41,206 nt of DNA from positions 1 to 41,206 of the forward strand of contig JBCBEX010000034.1 of NCBI GenBank assembly GCA_038528235.1, in the 5' to 3' direction. Every line of letters starts with the position of its first letter. Within the stretch, counting starts at the first letter, position 1. Source of the stretch: JBCBEX01 sp038528235 (GTDB lineage: Bacteria; Bacteroidota; Rhodothermia; Rhodothermales; Rubricoccaceae). Of this stretch, positions 7,686-14,724 are shown piece by piece. The notes below the pieces were generated by a model. It did no database searches, had not been told where the DNA came from, and saw only the letters and a list, made by a program, of their open reading frames with translations. The position numbers were made by a program, and so were the translations under genes.

Positions 7686-10475
7686 CTAGCGCACAACCGT
7701 GAAGGTGCGCGTCTGGCGACCGTCCTCAGTAACCAGCACGGCGACATAGACGCCAGCGGACAGCCGGGCCGTGTCGAGGGTAGCCGTGTGGGTCATATCG
7801 GTGGCCTGCATTTCATCGGCGAGGCGCGCGACGACACGGCCTAGCACGTCGTAGACCACCAGCTGCGTCCGTCCCGTTTCGGGCAGCGTGTAGGCGAGGG
7901 TCGCCGTGCCCTGCGCCGGGTTTGGGTAGACCGTCAAAGCGAGCGGAGCAACCGGCGGCGTGGGAGGTTCGTCCACGACCGGCTGGCGCTTGTTGGTCTT
8001 GAACCGCACGATGGTCCCGACGCCTGGTGTGGTCCCGTCGCCTGCGGCGTCGGCGAAGACAATATTGCCGTAGAGGTAGCTCCGGCCGCGGTCCGGCCCC
8101 CGGAAGCAGAAGTCGGTGTAGAGGCCTTGCGCACTGCACACCTCGCTGTCTTCGTCGGCAAGGTCGACCTGTGTATCGCCGTCGGCTGTCCGGTCGTACT
8201 CGGCCCCCGGACCTCCGAAGCGGCGCGCGGCCTCGCTGAAGAGGCTGTAGCCGTCGGGGCGGTCGGGCATGAAGAGGTAGACGCGCTCGGTGACCGGGGC
8301 GTTGGAATCGCCCCACAGGTCGTTGTCTGTGAACGTGTTCGCGAAGTCAACCACAGGGGTGTCTCCGTTCTCGAGCACCTGCGGGATCATGCGGAGATCG
8401 TCCGAGGGGTCGTCGGGCGTGCTGGCGAGGTACCAGGCCTCAAACGGTACGCTGAGAATCTGGCCGTTGCGCGACGCCGGCGTGAAGTAGACAGCAAGGC
8501 ACGCGCCCGGCTCGGCGCAGGCCGCGGTGAAGCGCACCTCCACGTCGTCTTCGTCGGCGATGGTGCGGTTGAGAGCAAGGTCACTGAGGCCTCCTGTGGA
8601 GCCTCCGGAGATGTAGTAGTCGCCGGTGGCGTCGGGGTCTTGCCAGACGGTGTTGCCGCCGATCCCACCAGCGCAGCCCACGTCCGTGGGGGTGTCGGCG
8701 CAAGGGTCGGTGCCCGAGGCACTCGCGACCTCAACGATGCCCTCGCCATTGTTGCCCAGCAAGCCGGGAACGTAGCGAAAGAGCGTGAACGTGCCGGTCT
8801 CGGAGCGCTCGCCCGCGATCCGGCTGCCGTCGGCGAGGCGCCCGTCGGCTTCGACAGACCAGCGATACGTGTAGACCTCTCCAGCCGGTGGGCCGCCGAT
8901 GGTGATCTCCGTGTTGGTCGTGTAGAGCGCTGAGGTGACGGTGCGTCCGTCCCGCTCTACGTCGAAGAGGATGCGGTACCCTTCGGCGCCAGGCACCGAA
9001 GACCATTGGAGACGGGGGGGGGCTTCAGCGTCCTCCAGAGTCAGTTCGGCCCCGTCGGCTGGCGTGAGCAACGTGGGCGCAGCGAGGGTGAGCGTACGTG
9101 AGGCTGGCGCGAGGAGCGAGCCGTCGTCGAAGGCGGCCTGGATGCGGTCGCTGGCGCGCTTCATCGCCTGGACCGAGCCTGTAGGATTGCCTACCGGCCC
9201 GAAGTTCTGCGTTCCAAAGGCGAAGGGCAGCGCAAACGTCACGTCGCGCGAGGCGCCAGTGGGTAGGTTGAAGGGTTCTGTCGAAATCAGGAAGCGCCGG
9301 TCGGAGGGCTCGATCGGGTCCCCCGCACATCCTGCCTCGGGGCACGGCTCGCTCCAGAAGGTGCCAGGTTCTTCGGCGTAGACGAAGCTCGTCGTCTCAG
9401 TGCCGCCCCGCCCTGCGTTGCCTTCTGTAAAGGGCTCGCCATCCTTCCATCGCCCAGTCTGGTAGAAGCGAATCTGCTCAGCGTCCTCTGGGTCGCACTG
9501 GTCGATGCAGCCTCCGTTGTTGAAGTAGGTCACCGCGCCCGCCTGCGCGTCGAGTAAGCGCACACCGATCGCAGGCAGTTGCGTGCCGTAGCCGCCCTGG
9601 TCCTCGTTGTCGGCGTTGTAGACGAAGCCGAGGCTCCGCGCCGGATCGCTGCCGACATAGTCGTCCTCGAACTCGTTGCCGAGGTCCATGTCGGCGAAAA
9701 GCGACACGACCATGTCGTTGATGGGGCGTCCGCTCTTGTTCACGGCACGGTAGCGGTAGTACGTCCCCTGGTCGAGGGCGGCCTCCGTGCTCGCGATTGC
9801 CCACGCCGTCACCTGCACTTCGATGCCCAGCGGCAAGGTTCCCGTGTTGAGGTGCGGCACGCCCACGTCATTCATCACCCAGAAGGCGGTCTGCGTGCCG
9901 AAGAGCCGGGGGCGGTCGCCCGCGGCGAGGTCGTAGTTGTCGGGGTTGCCGTCGCCATCGACCACCTCGGCGCCGAGAGCGACCGGCCAGTCGCGCAGAT
10001 CGCGGGTAGCGATGCCCGTGTCGTCGTAGCGGCGGAGGTCCTGGTCGGTGACGCTCCAGATGCGGTCGAAGGCGGCGCAGTCGACAGGAGCGTTGCCGGC
10101 ATCGTCGAGGGGGCCGGGGGCGAACTCGAACGGGCCGTATTCACTGCCAACTGCTCGAAAGTCGCTGTCTACGAACCCTGAAACCAGGAGGCCAAAGGCA
10201 AAGACAGCGCCCGCGCTGCCGGTCTTCGGGACCCGGTAGACGGGGTCAAAGCTGCGCCAGAAGAGGTTGCCCATGTTGTAGAGCTTGGCGCGGACGTCGC
10301 CCACGACAAGCTCGGCCTCAGCAATGCCGACTTGACAGTCATCGGCTAGGACGTTGCCTGCCACCGGAGTGGCTGGAAGGTGCTTCTCGGCAGAGCCCGC
10401 CTGTCCGAAAGCTGGGGCGGCCACGAAGAGTGCGGCAAGTGCGAAGGAGAGCGTGAGGCGTAGCGATACCCACAT
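7686..10475 (-). CDS. T9SS type A sorting domain secreted protein, tandem paralogue 4 (first of the array)
   Basis: 929 residues from ATG 10475, where MWVSLRLTLSFALAALFVAA gives a good signal peptide; an open extension to 10523 would place 16 polar residues before it and is rejected. Architecture matches the three genes downstream: LYNMGNLFWRS head, DGDGNPDNYDLAAGD loop, GCIDQCDP and EPCPEAGC Cys pairs, fibronectin III-like domain at about 480-575 (LQWSSVPGAEGYRILFDVER), DPCADTPTDVGC and CAEPGAC, and a T9SS type A domain at about 845-929 (LTVYPNPAQG, LVVYDVLGRVV, final RTFTVVR). It appears the most divergent of the four (FGLLVSGFVDSDF head variant, AEEPGTFWSEPCPE). It is the promoter-proximal gene, lying just downstream of the sdh terminator, with 109 bases to the next paralogue. 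Function unknown. Confidence 0.9.
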   Translation of the reverse strand: MWVSLRLTLSFALAALFVAAPAFGQAGSAEKHLPATPVAGNVLADDCQVGIAEAELVVGDVRAKLYNMGNLFWRSFDPVYRVPKTGSAGAVFAFGLLVSGFVDSDFRAVGSEYGPFEFAPGPLDDAGNAPVDCAAFDRIWSVTDQDLRRYDDTGIATRDLRDWPVALGAEVVDGDGNPDNYDLAAGDRPRLFGTQTAFWVMNDVGVPHLNTGTLPLGIEVQVTAWAIASTEAALDQGTYYRYRAVNKSGRPINDMVVSLFADMDLGNEFEDDYVGSDPARSLGFVYNADNEDQGGYGTQLPAIGVRLLDAQAGAVTYFNNGGCIDQCDPEDAEQIRFYQTGRWKDGEPFTEGNAGRGGTETTSFVYAEEPGTFWSEPCPEAGCAGDPIEPSDRRFLISTEPFNLPTGASRDVTFALPFAFGTQNFGPVGNPTGSVQAMKRASDRIQAAFDDGSLLAPASRTLTLAAPTLLTPADGAELTLEDAEAPPRLQWSSVPGAEGYRILFDVERDGRTVTSALYTTNTEITIGGPPAGEVYTYRWSVEADGRLADGSRIAGERSETGTFTLFRYVPGLLGNNGEGIVEVASASGTDPCADTPTDVGCAGGIGGNTVWQDPDATGDYYISGGSTGGLSDLALNRTIADEDDVEVRFTAACAEPGACLAVYFTPASRNGQILSVPFEAWYLASTPDDPSDDLRMIPQVLENGDTPVVDFANTFTDNDLWGDSNAPVTERVYLFMPDRPDGYSLFSEAARRFGGPGAEYDRTADGDTQVDLADEDSEVCSAQGLYTDFCFRGPDRGRSYLYGNIVFADAAGDGTTPGVGTIVRFKTNKRQPVVDEPPTPPVAPLALTVYPNPAQGTATLAYTLPETGRTQLVVYDVLGRVVARLADEMQATDMTHTATLDTARLSAGVYVAVLVTEDGRQTRTFTVVR

Positions 10476-10561
10476 AGGACGTGACGAGTCGGTGAGAGAA
10501 ACGGCTAGGGTACAGCCTACCAAACTGCCATCACTTTAGGTGGCGATTTCCGCCGAGCCGT

Positions 10562-10595
10562 AAAAAAGCAAGCCCCAGCCGTAGCCGGGGCTTGC
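10562..10595 (-). terminator. Rho-independent terminator of the sdh operon
   Basis: Perfect 9-bp stem GCAAGCCCC / GGGGCTTGC around a 10-base loop (10568-10595), followed on the minus strand by six T (10562-10567). It lies 41 bases after the sdhB stop and 86 bases before the start of the first tandem paralogue, so it insulates sdh from the array. Confidence 0.9.
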
Positions 10596-10636
10596 GAATC
10601 GGAGTGGATGTCCGAACTGTGTATCGGGCGCTGAGG

Positions 10637-11416
10637 TCAGAGCCGCGCCGTGACCGACTTCCGCTTGAGAGCGGAGAGCCACCGCGTGATGTCGATCTCC
10701 TTCGGGCAGGCCTGCACACAGTTGAAGATCGTGTAGCACTTCCAGAGGCCGTCCTTCGAGTCGACGACCTTGAGGCGCTCCTCGCTCTCCGTGTCGCGGC
10801 TGTCGAAGACGTAGCGGAAGGCCTTCAGCATGGCGGCAGGGCCGAGGTAGTCCGGGTCGGCCCACGTCGAGGGGCACGAGTGCGTGCACGCGCCGCACAT
10901 GATGCACTTCGTGGCGTCCTCGATGATCGCGTGCTGCTCGGGGCTCTGGAACCGCTCCTTCTCCGGGGCCGGTGTGCTGTTGATGAGCCAGGGCATGATC
11001 GCGCGGTACTTCGCGAAGAACTTGCTCTGGTCGATCACGAGGTCCTTCACGACCGGCGCGGCCGGGAGCGGCTCGAACGTGACCGTACCGCCGTCCTTCG
11101 TGCCGAGGTCGTGGAGCAGGATGGAGCAGGCGAGCTTGTTCTCGCCGTTGATCTTCATCGCGTCGGAGCCGCAGATGCCGTGCGCGCAGGACTTGCGGAA
11201 GGCGAGCGAGCCGTCGAGGTGCCACTTGATGTAGTGCAGCAGGTCGAGCGCGCGGTCCATCGGGTCGGTCGGGACCTGGAAGGACTCCCAGCGGGGCTTG
11301 TCGTCGACCTCGGGGTTGAAGCGCTGCACCTTCACGGTGACGGTCATCGTGGGGCCGTCGACCGGCTTCGCGCCGTTGGTCGTCGTGGTTGGAGCAGGCG
11401 CTGTCGTCGTTGCCAT
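10637..11416 (-). CDS. sdhB: Succinate dehydrogenase iron-sulfur subunit
   Basis: 259 residues. It carries electrons from the SdhA flavin to quinone through three Fe-S clusters on the cytoplasmic face of complex II. The [2Fe-2S] site is C77, C82, D85, C97 (SCAHGICGSDAM ... KLAC), the same spacing and the same Asp ligand as in E. coli SdhB. The [4Fe-4S] motif is CIMCGACTHSCP and the [3Fe-4S] motif is CVQACPKEID. ATG 11416 is preferred; an upstream extension in the same frame is made from the repeat-filled sdhA-sdhB spacer and has no family similarity. The N-terminus carries a Thr/Ala/Pro stretch before the ferredoxin fold. Last gene of sdhCDAB, with a strong terminator behind it. Confidence 0.97.
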   Translation of the reverse strand: MATTTAPAPTTTTNGAKPVDGPTMTVTVKVQRFNPEVDDKPRWESFQVPTDPMDRALDLLHYIKWHLDGSLAFRKSCAHGICGSDAMKINGENKLACSILLHDLGTKDGGTVTFEPLPAAPVVKDLVIDQSKFFAKYRAIMPWLINSTPAPEKERFQSPEQHAIIEDATKCIMCGACTHSCPSTWADPDYLGPAAMLKAFRYVFDSRDTESEERLKVVDSKDGLWKCYTIFNCVQACPKEIDITRWLSALKRKSVTARL

Positions 11417-11503
11417 GTTGTGACGTGTGAACGTAGGCAGGGGTGAACGTGTGAGCGTGGGAAGGCAGACGTGCACACGTCCGTCTCTCCACACGTGCGC
11501 ACG
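11417..11503. repeat. sdhA-sdhB spacer built of repeated short words with inverted copies
   Basis: The 87-base gap holds forward words on the plus strand (gtgtgaacgt, gtgaacgtgtgagcgtg; about 11424-11460) followed by inverted ones (cacacgtcc, cacacgtgcgcacgct; about 11473-11505). An imperfect hairpin between the two cistrons is likely in the mRNA. The minus-strand word cgttcacacgt recurs in the spacer in front of tatC. Confidence 0.6.
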
Positions 11504-13252
11504 CTAGTACTTGCGCTCCTTCGGTTGGAAGCGGGTGATGGTGACGGGCTTGTCGCCCATCTCGATGGTGCCGTTGCCGTCGCTGAAGAAGAGCGTGTGG
11601 CGGAGCCACTCGTCGTCGTTGCGCTTGGGGAAGTCCTCGCGGAGGTGCGCGCCGCGGCTCTCCGTGCGGTGGCGCGCGCTGCCAGCGATAGCCTCGGCGT
11701 AGTCGACCATGAAGCCGATCTCGACGGCGTCCATGAGGTCGGTGTTGAAGCGCTTGCCCTTGTCTTGCACGACCACGTTGCGGGCGCGCTGGCGGAACGT
11801 GGCGAGGTCGGCCATCGCCTCGGAGAGCGTGTCCTCGTTGCGGAAGACCGAGACGTTCTTCATCATCGACTCCTGGAGGTCGGTCCGCACGGCGACGGTC
11901 GGCTCGCCCTTGTCGCGGCTGAGCAGGTCGTCGAGCAGCTCGCGGGTGCGCTTCTCCGGGTTGTCGACCATCGGGTGGAGCGTCTTGCCCTCGTTGATCG
12001 CGCGCGCCATCGCCATGCCGGTGCGGCGGCCGATCACCACGAGGTCGAGCAGCGAGTTCGTGCCAAGGCGGTTGGCACCGTGGACGCTCACGCAGCCGCA
12101 CTCGCCGCAGGCGTAGAAGCCATCGACGAAGTCGTCGGGGTTGGTGTTGTCCGTGCCGCGCACGACCTGGCCGTCCACGTTGGTCGGGATGCCGCCCATC
12201 GCGTAGTGGCACGTCGGGGCGACCGGGATCGGCTGCTTGACCGGGTCAATGCCGAGGTAGACGCGGGAGAACGTCGAGATCTCCGGAAGCTTGTGCTCCA
12301 GCACGTCTTTGCCAACGTGCGTCATGTCGAGCACGACGTGGTCGCGGCCCTTGATGCCACGGCCCTCGCGGATCTCCTTGTAGATGCACTGCGACACCAT
12401 GTCGCGCGGCGCGAGGTCCTTCACTGTCGGCGCGTAGCGCTCCATGAAGCGCTCGCCGTCGGAGTTGCGGAGGATGCCGCCCTCGCCGCGTGCGCCCTCG
12501 GTGATGAGGATGCCGAGGCGGTAGAGGCCGGTCGGGTGGAACTGCACGAACTCCATGTCCTGCAGCGGAATGCCCGCGCGTAGCACCATCGAGAAGCCGT
12601 CGCCCGTGCCCGCGTGGGCGTTGGAGGTTGTCTTGAACGCGCGGCCGTAGCCGCCCGTCGCGAAGCAGGTGATCTTCGAGTGGAAGGTGTGGACCTCGCC
12701 CGTGAGAATCTCATAGGCGACGCAGCCCACGCACGCGCCGTCCTCGTTCATCACGAGATCGAGCACCTGGAATTCGTCGTAGAAGTTGACGTTCTGCTTC
12801 ACGCACTGCTCGTAGAGCGTGTGCAGGATCATGTGGCCGGTGCGGTCGGCGGCGTAGCACGCGCGGCGGACGGGGGCCTCGCCGAAGTTGCGCGTGTGTC
12901 CGCCGAAGCGCCGCTGGGCGATCTTGCCCTCCTTCGTGCGCGAGAACGGCACGCCGTAGTGCTCGAGCTCGATGATCGTGCGCGGGGCGTCCTGGCAGAG
13001 GATCTCGATGGCGTCCTGGTCGCCGAGGTAGTCCGAGCCCTTCGTCGTATCGAAGGCGTGCCAGAGCCAGTGGTCCTCCTCCTCGTTGCCGAGCGCTGCG
13101 CCGATGCCGCCCTGGGCCGCGCCGGTGTGGCTGCGCAGCGGGTGCAGCTTCGAGACGACGGCGACGTCCGCGCCGCCCTCGCGGGCATACAGCGCCGCCA
13201 TCAGGCCTGCGCCGCCCGCTCCAACGATTACGATGTCGTGCGTGAAAGTCAT
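11504..13252 (-). CDS. sdhA: Succinate dehydrogenase flavoprotein subunit
   Basis: 582 residues, the usual size. It oxidises succinate to fumarate with covalently bound FAD. Visible: the Rossmann motif IVGAGGAGLMAALYARE at 9-25, the flavinylation His at residue 42 in RSHTGAAQGG, the substrate region HPTGLYRLGILITEGARGEGG, HYAMGGIPTNVDGQV, and the HGANRLGTNSLLDLVV segment, all typical of SdhA/FrdA. ATG 13252 puts the Rossmann strand at the N-terminus; the frame stays open for 100 codons upstream, but that stretch is the spacer plus antisense of sdhD. Gaps are 107 bases to sdhD and 87 bases to sdhB, both filled with word repeats. The presence of two separate anchors and the citrate synthase gene next door favour SDH over fumarate reductase. 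Confidence 0.97.
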   Translation of the reverse strand: MTFTHDIVIVGAGGAGLMAALYAREGGADVAVVSKLHPLRSHTGAAQGGIGAALGNEEEDHWLWHAFDTTKGSDYLGDQDAIEILCQDAPRTIIELEHYGVPFSRTKEGKIAQRRFGGHTRNFGEAPVRRACYAADRTGHMILHTLYEQCVKQNVNFYDEFQVLDLVMNEDGACVGCVAYEILTGEVHTFHSKITCFATGGYGRAFKTTSNAHAGTGDGFSMVLRAGIPLQDMEFVQFHPTGLYRLGILITEGARGEGGILRNSDGERFMERYAPTVKDLAPRDMVSQCIYKEIREGRGIKGRDHVVLDMTHVGKDVLEHKLPEISTFSRVYLGIDPVKQPIPVAPTCHYAMGGIPTNVDGQVVRGTDNTNPDDFVDGFYACGECGCVSVHGANRLGTNSLLDLVVIGRRTGMAMARAINEGKTLHPMVDNPEKRTRELLDDLLSRDKGEPTVAVRTDLQESMMKNVSVFRNEDTLSEAMADLATFRQRARNVVVQDKGKRFNTDLMDAVEIGFMVDYAEAIAGSARHRTESRGAHLREDFPKRNDDEWLRHTLFFSDGNGTIEMGDKPVTITRFQPKERKY

Positions 13253-13260
13253 GGTGTTGG

Positions 13261-13348
13261 GGGTCGTAAGTCGTAGGTCATGGGGTCGTAGGTCATCGAG
13301 ATCGAGGGCAGGAGCGACCTGCGATGTTCGACCTGGGACCTGCGACCG
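13261..13348. repeat. sdhD-sdhA spacer of repeated 7-8 base words with inverted copies
   Basis: The spacer reads gtcgtaa gtcgtag gtcatgg ggtcgtag gtcat on the plus strand (13263-13296). About 20 bases later come inverted relatives: gacctgcga, gacctgg, gacctgcga (13316-13347). TCGTAGGTC pairs with GACCTGCGA with one G-U or mismatch, so a long imperfect stem can form between sdhD and sdhA. The word differs from that in the next spacer, but the layout is the same. Confidence 0.6.
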
Positions 13349-13359
13349 CGCCCGGCGCG

Positions 13360-13932
13360 CTAAAGATTGAGTCCGGCGACGGTCACCGAGTAGACGCCGA
13401 TGACGAGCAGCCCGAAGGCGACCGTCCACGAGAGCGCGACCGCGCCGACGCGCGCCATGTCGTTGCGGACATAGTCGGTGATGATGTTGTTGAGGCCGTA
13501 GAAGCCGTGGTGCAGCGCGAAGACGAGGAACAGGATGTTGAATGCCTTCCACAGCACCGCATAGACCGGGTCAGCGAGGCGGAGCATCAGGATGTCGTAC
13601 GGTGTCGCGCCGCCCTCATGGCCCGCGAGTGCGTCGCTTTCGTCGGTGGGGACGATCTGCACGCCGGGGGCTGCTCCGGCTTCCTGGCTCTCGAGCCAAC
13701 TCCCGCGCCGCGCCTCGACGGCCTCGTTGGCGCGCTCGGAGTACTGCGGCAGGACGCCTTCCTTTGCCTCCGAGGCCGTGATGACCGAGTGCGAGATGGA
13801 GGCCGTCGTGCGGTCGTAGTGCTGCACCCAGAAGTGGGTGATGAGGAGAAACACGAGGAACGTGCCCGTGATGCGGTGGATGAACCACTGGTAGGCGCTC
13901 GACTTCGCGCTGCGCCCGTATTGCTTAGCCAT
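13360..13932 (-). CDS. sdhD: Succinate dehydrogenase membrane anchor subunit with enlarged first loop
   Basis: 190 residues with three predicted membrane helices at about 17-36 (WFIHRITGTFLVFLLITHFW), 118-140 (ILFLVFALHHGFYGLNN) and 158-182 (VALSWTVAFGLLVIGVYSV). The RITG motif and the ALHHGFYGLNNIITDYV segment (haem/quinone-site His) match the SdhC/SdhD anchor family. Between helices 1 and 2 lie about 65 extra hydrophilic, acidic residues (about 44-108), so the protein is longer than the usual 115-130. By the known topology this loop should face the periplasm (inference). It sits 27 bases after sdhC and is co-transcribed. The name sdhD rests on position and fold; SdhC and SdhD can be swapped in annotation. 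Confidence 0.85.
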   Translation of the reverse strand: MAKQYGRSAKSSAYQWFIHRITGTFLVFLLITHFWVQHYDRTTASISHSVITASEAKEGVLPQYSERANEAVEARRGSWLESQEAGAAPGVQIVPTDESDALAGHEGGATPYDILMLRLADPVYAVLWKAFNILFLVFALHHGFYGLNNIITDYVRNDMARVGAVALSWTVAFGLLVIGVYSVTVAGLNL

Positions 13933-13959
13933 CTGAATGGAGGTTGGGGTGCGAGCGCG

Positions 13960-14373
13960 CTACGCGCCGAAGTGTGCCACGAGTGCCGCGATGCTGGGGT
14001 AGCCGCCGACGGTGAAGAGCACCGCCGCCACTGCGCCGAGCGTCCAGAACAGCTTGGTCTGGTTCGGGCTCCAGCCCATGAAGTCGATCAGGACGATGCG
14101 GAGGCCGTTGAGCGCGTGGTAGATCACGGCGCCCAGCAGCAAGAACTCGCCCACTTTGAAGATCGGCGCGTGGTACTTCGCGATGAGCGTGTTGTACGCC
14201 TCGGCGTTGGTGATCGCGCGCAGGCCCCAGACATGGACCACGAGGTAGCCCACGAGCGCGAGGCCAGTGAGGCGGTGCAGCATCCAGGCAAACATGCCCG
14301 TGCGCACCTTGTAGCGTGTGAACGGCTTCGGCTTCGCAGCCGCCTGGCTACGGGCGAGGGTGTCGACAGCCAT
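13960..14373 (-). CDS. sdhC: Succinate dehydrogenase cytochrome b subunit
   Basis: 137 residues. A cytoplasmic N-terminal tail is followed by three membrane helices: MLHRLTGLALVGYLVVHVWG (about 31-50), a helix ending in HALNGLRIVLID (about 75-97, with the His expected to ligate haem b), and LFWTLGAVAAVLFTVGGY (about 108-125). HRLTG and HALNGLR are diagnostic for the SdhC cytochrome b556 family. First gene of the sdhCDAB operon. A 351-base leader region with a perfect palindrome precedes it. Confidence 0.93.
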   Translation of the reverse strand: MAVDTLARSQAAAKPKPFTRYKVRTGMFAWMLHRLTGLALVGYLVVHVWGLRAITNAEAYNTLIAKYHAPIFKVGEFLLLGAVIYHALNGLRIVLIDFMGWSPNQTKLFWTLGAVAAVLFTVGGYPSIAALVAHFGA

Positions 14374-14475
14374 GAGAATCAGGCGAGGGGTGTCGTCAAG
14401 AGGAAGGTGAAACGCCGGGCACGCGCCGGACGGTAGCGGTTCCGGGGCAGTCTAAAAGCAGGAATGATTCGGAGG

Positions 14476-14493
14476 TTTCAATTTAGATTGAAA
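14476..14493. promoter_or_regulatory. Perfect 7-4-7 inverted repeat upstream of sdhC
   Basis: TTTCAATTTAGATTGAAA: arms TTTCAAT and ATTGAAA around TTAG, strikingly AT-rich in this GC-rich region. It lies about 100 bases before the sdhC start. The symmetry suggests an operator for a dimeric regulator; this is inference. Confidence 0.45.
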
Positions 14494-14535
14494 GCTCGCT
14501 GAACATCGCCCGCGTGCGCTCAGCAGCCCGCAACG

Positions 14536-14566
14536 GCAAGGTAACGCGCCCCGTACGTAGTGCAAA
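14536..14566 (-). promoter_or_regulatory. Possible Bacteroidota-type promoter for sdhC
   Basis: On the minus strand TTTG (14566-14563) is followed, 19 bases after its TTG, by TACCTTGC (14543-14536). This resembles the TTG / TAnnTTTG sigma-factor sites known in Bacteroidota, but the last two bases of the downstream box do not match. It would place the palindrome at 14476-14493 in the transcribed leader. Confidence 0.25.
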
Positions 14567-14724
14567 GCAGGAAGGGCGCGCAGGAAATATCCCTACGCGA
14601 AGACTCCGGGGAGAGAGCGCTTACATACGCTGGCATGCGGCACGCGAGGACGTGCGACGGTGGCCCACCCCGGGCGTCTACTCGTTCATACGTTGAGATC
14701 GAGACGCGTCTGTACGCCTCACCG

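Larger units (their letters stand above)
1..10475 (-). repeat. Tandem array of four paralogous genes, unit about 2.8-2.9 kb
   Basis: Four consecutive same-strand genes encode homologous proteins over their whole visible length. A conserved DNA block beginning agcgaRccgt followed by cgtcgaaggc recurs at 561, 3391, 6204 and 9115, giving spacings of 2830, 2813 and 2911 bases. Inter-gene gaps are 52, 47 and 109 bases. This is direct evidence of serial tandem duplication. More copies may lie beyond the left edge. Confidence 0.9.
14374..14724. other. Spacer between gltA 3' end and sdhC, regulatory region of sdh
   Basis: 351 bases with no credible gene; short open frames here show no family features. 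It contains the AT-rich palindrome at 14476-14493, a weak promoter-like pair at 14536-14566 and an AGACGCGTCT self-complementary decamer just after the gltA stop. No convincing terminator for gltA is seen, so read-through from gltA into sdhC is possible. Confidence 0.6.

Noticed and set aside
11424..11505. CRISPR-like array in the short repeated words of the sdh spacers
   Set aside because: Repeats are only 7-10 bases, degenerate, with no constant spacer length and no cas genes.
11471..12583. 370-codon open frame antisense to sdhA
   Set aside because: sdhA on the other strand is certain; the frame has only antisense-type composition.
13253..13552. 100-codon N-terminal extension of sdhA
   Set aside because: Made of the word-repeat spacer and of sdhD antisense; the FAD Rossmann strand begins right after ATG 13252.
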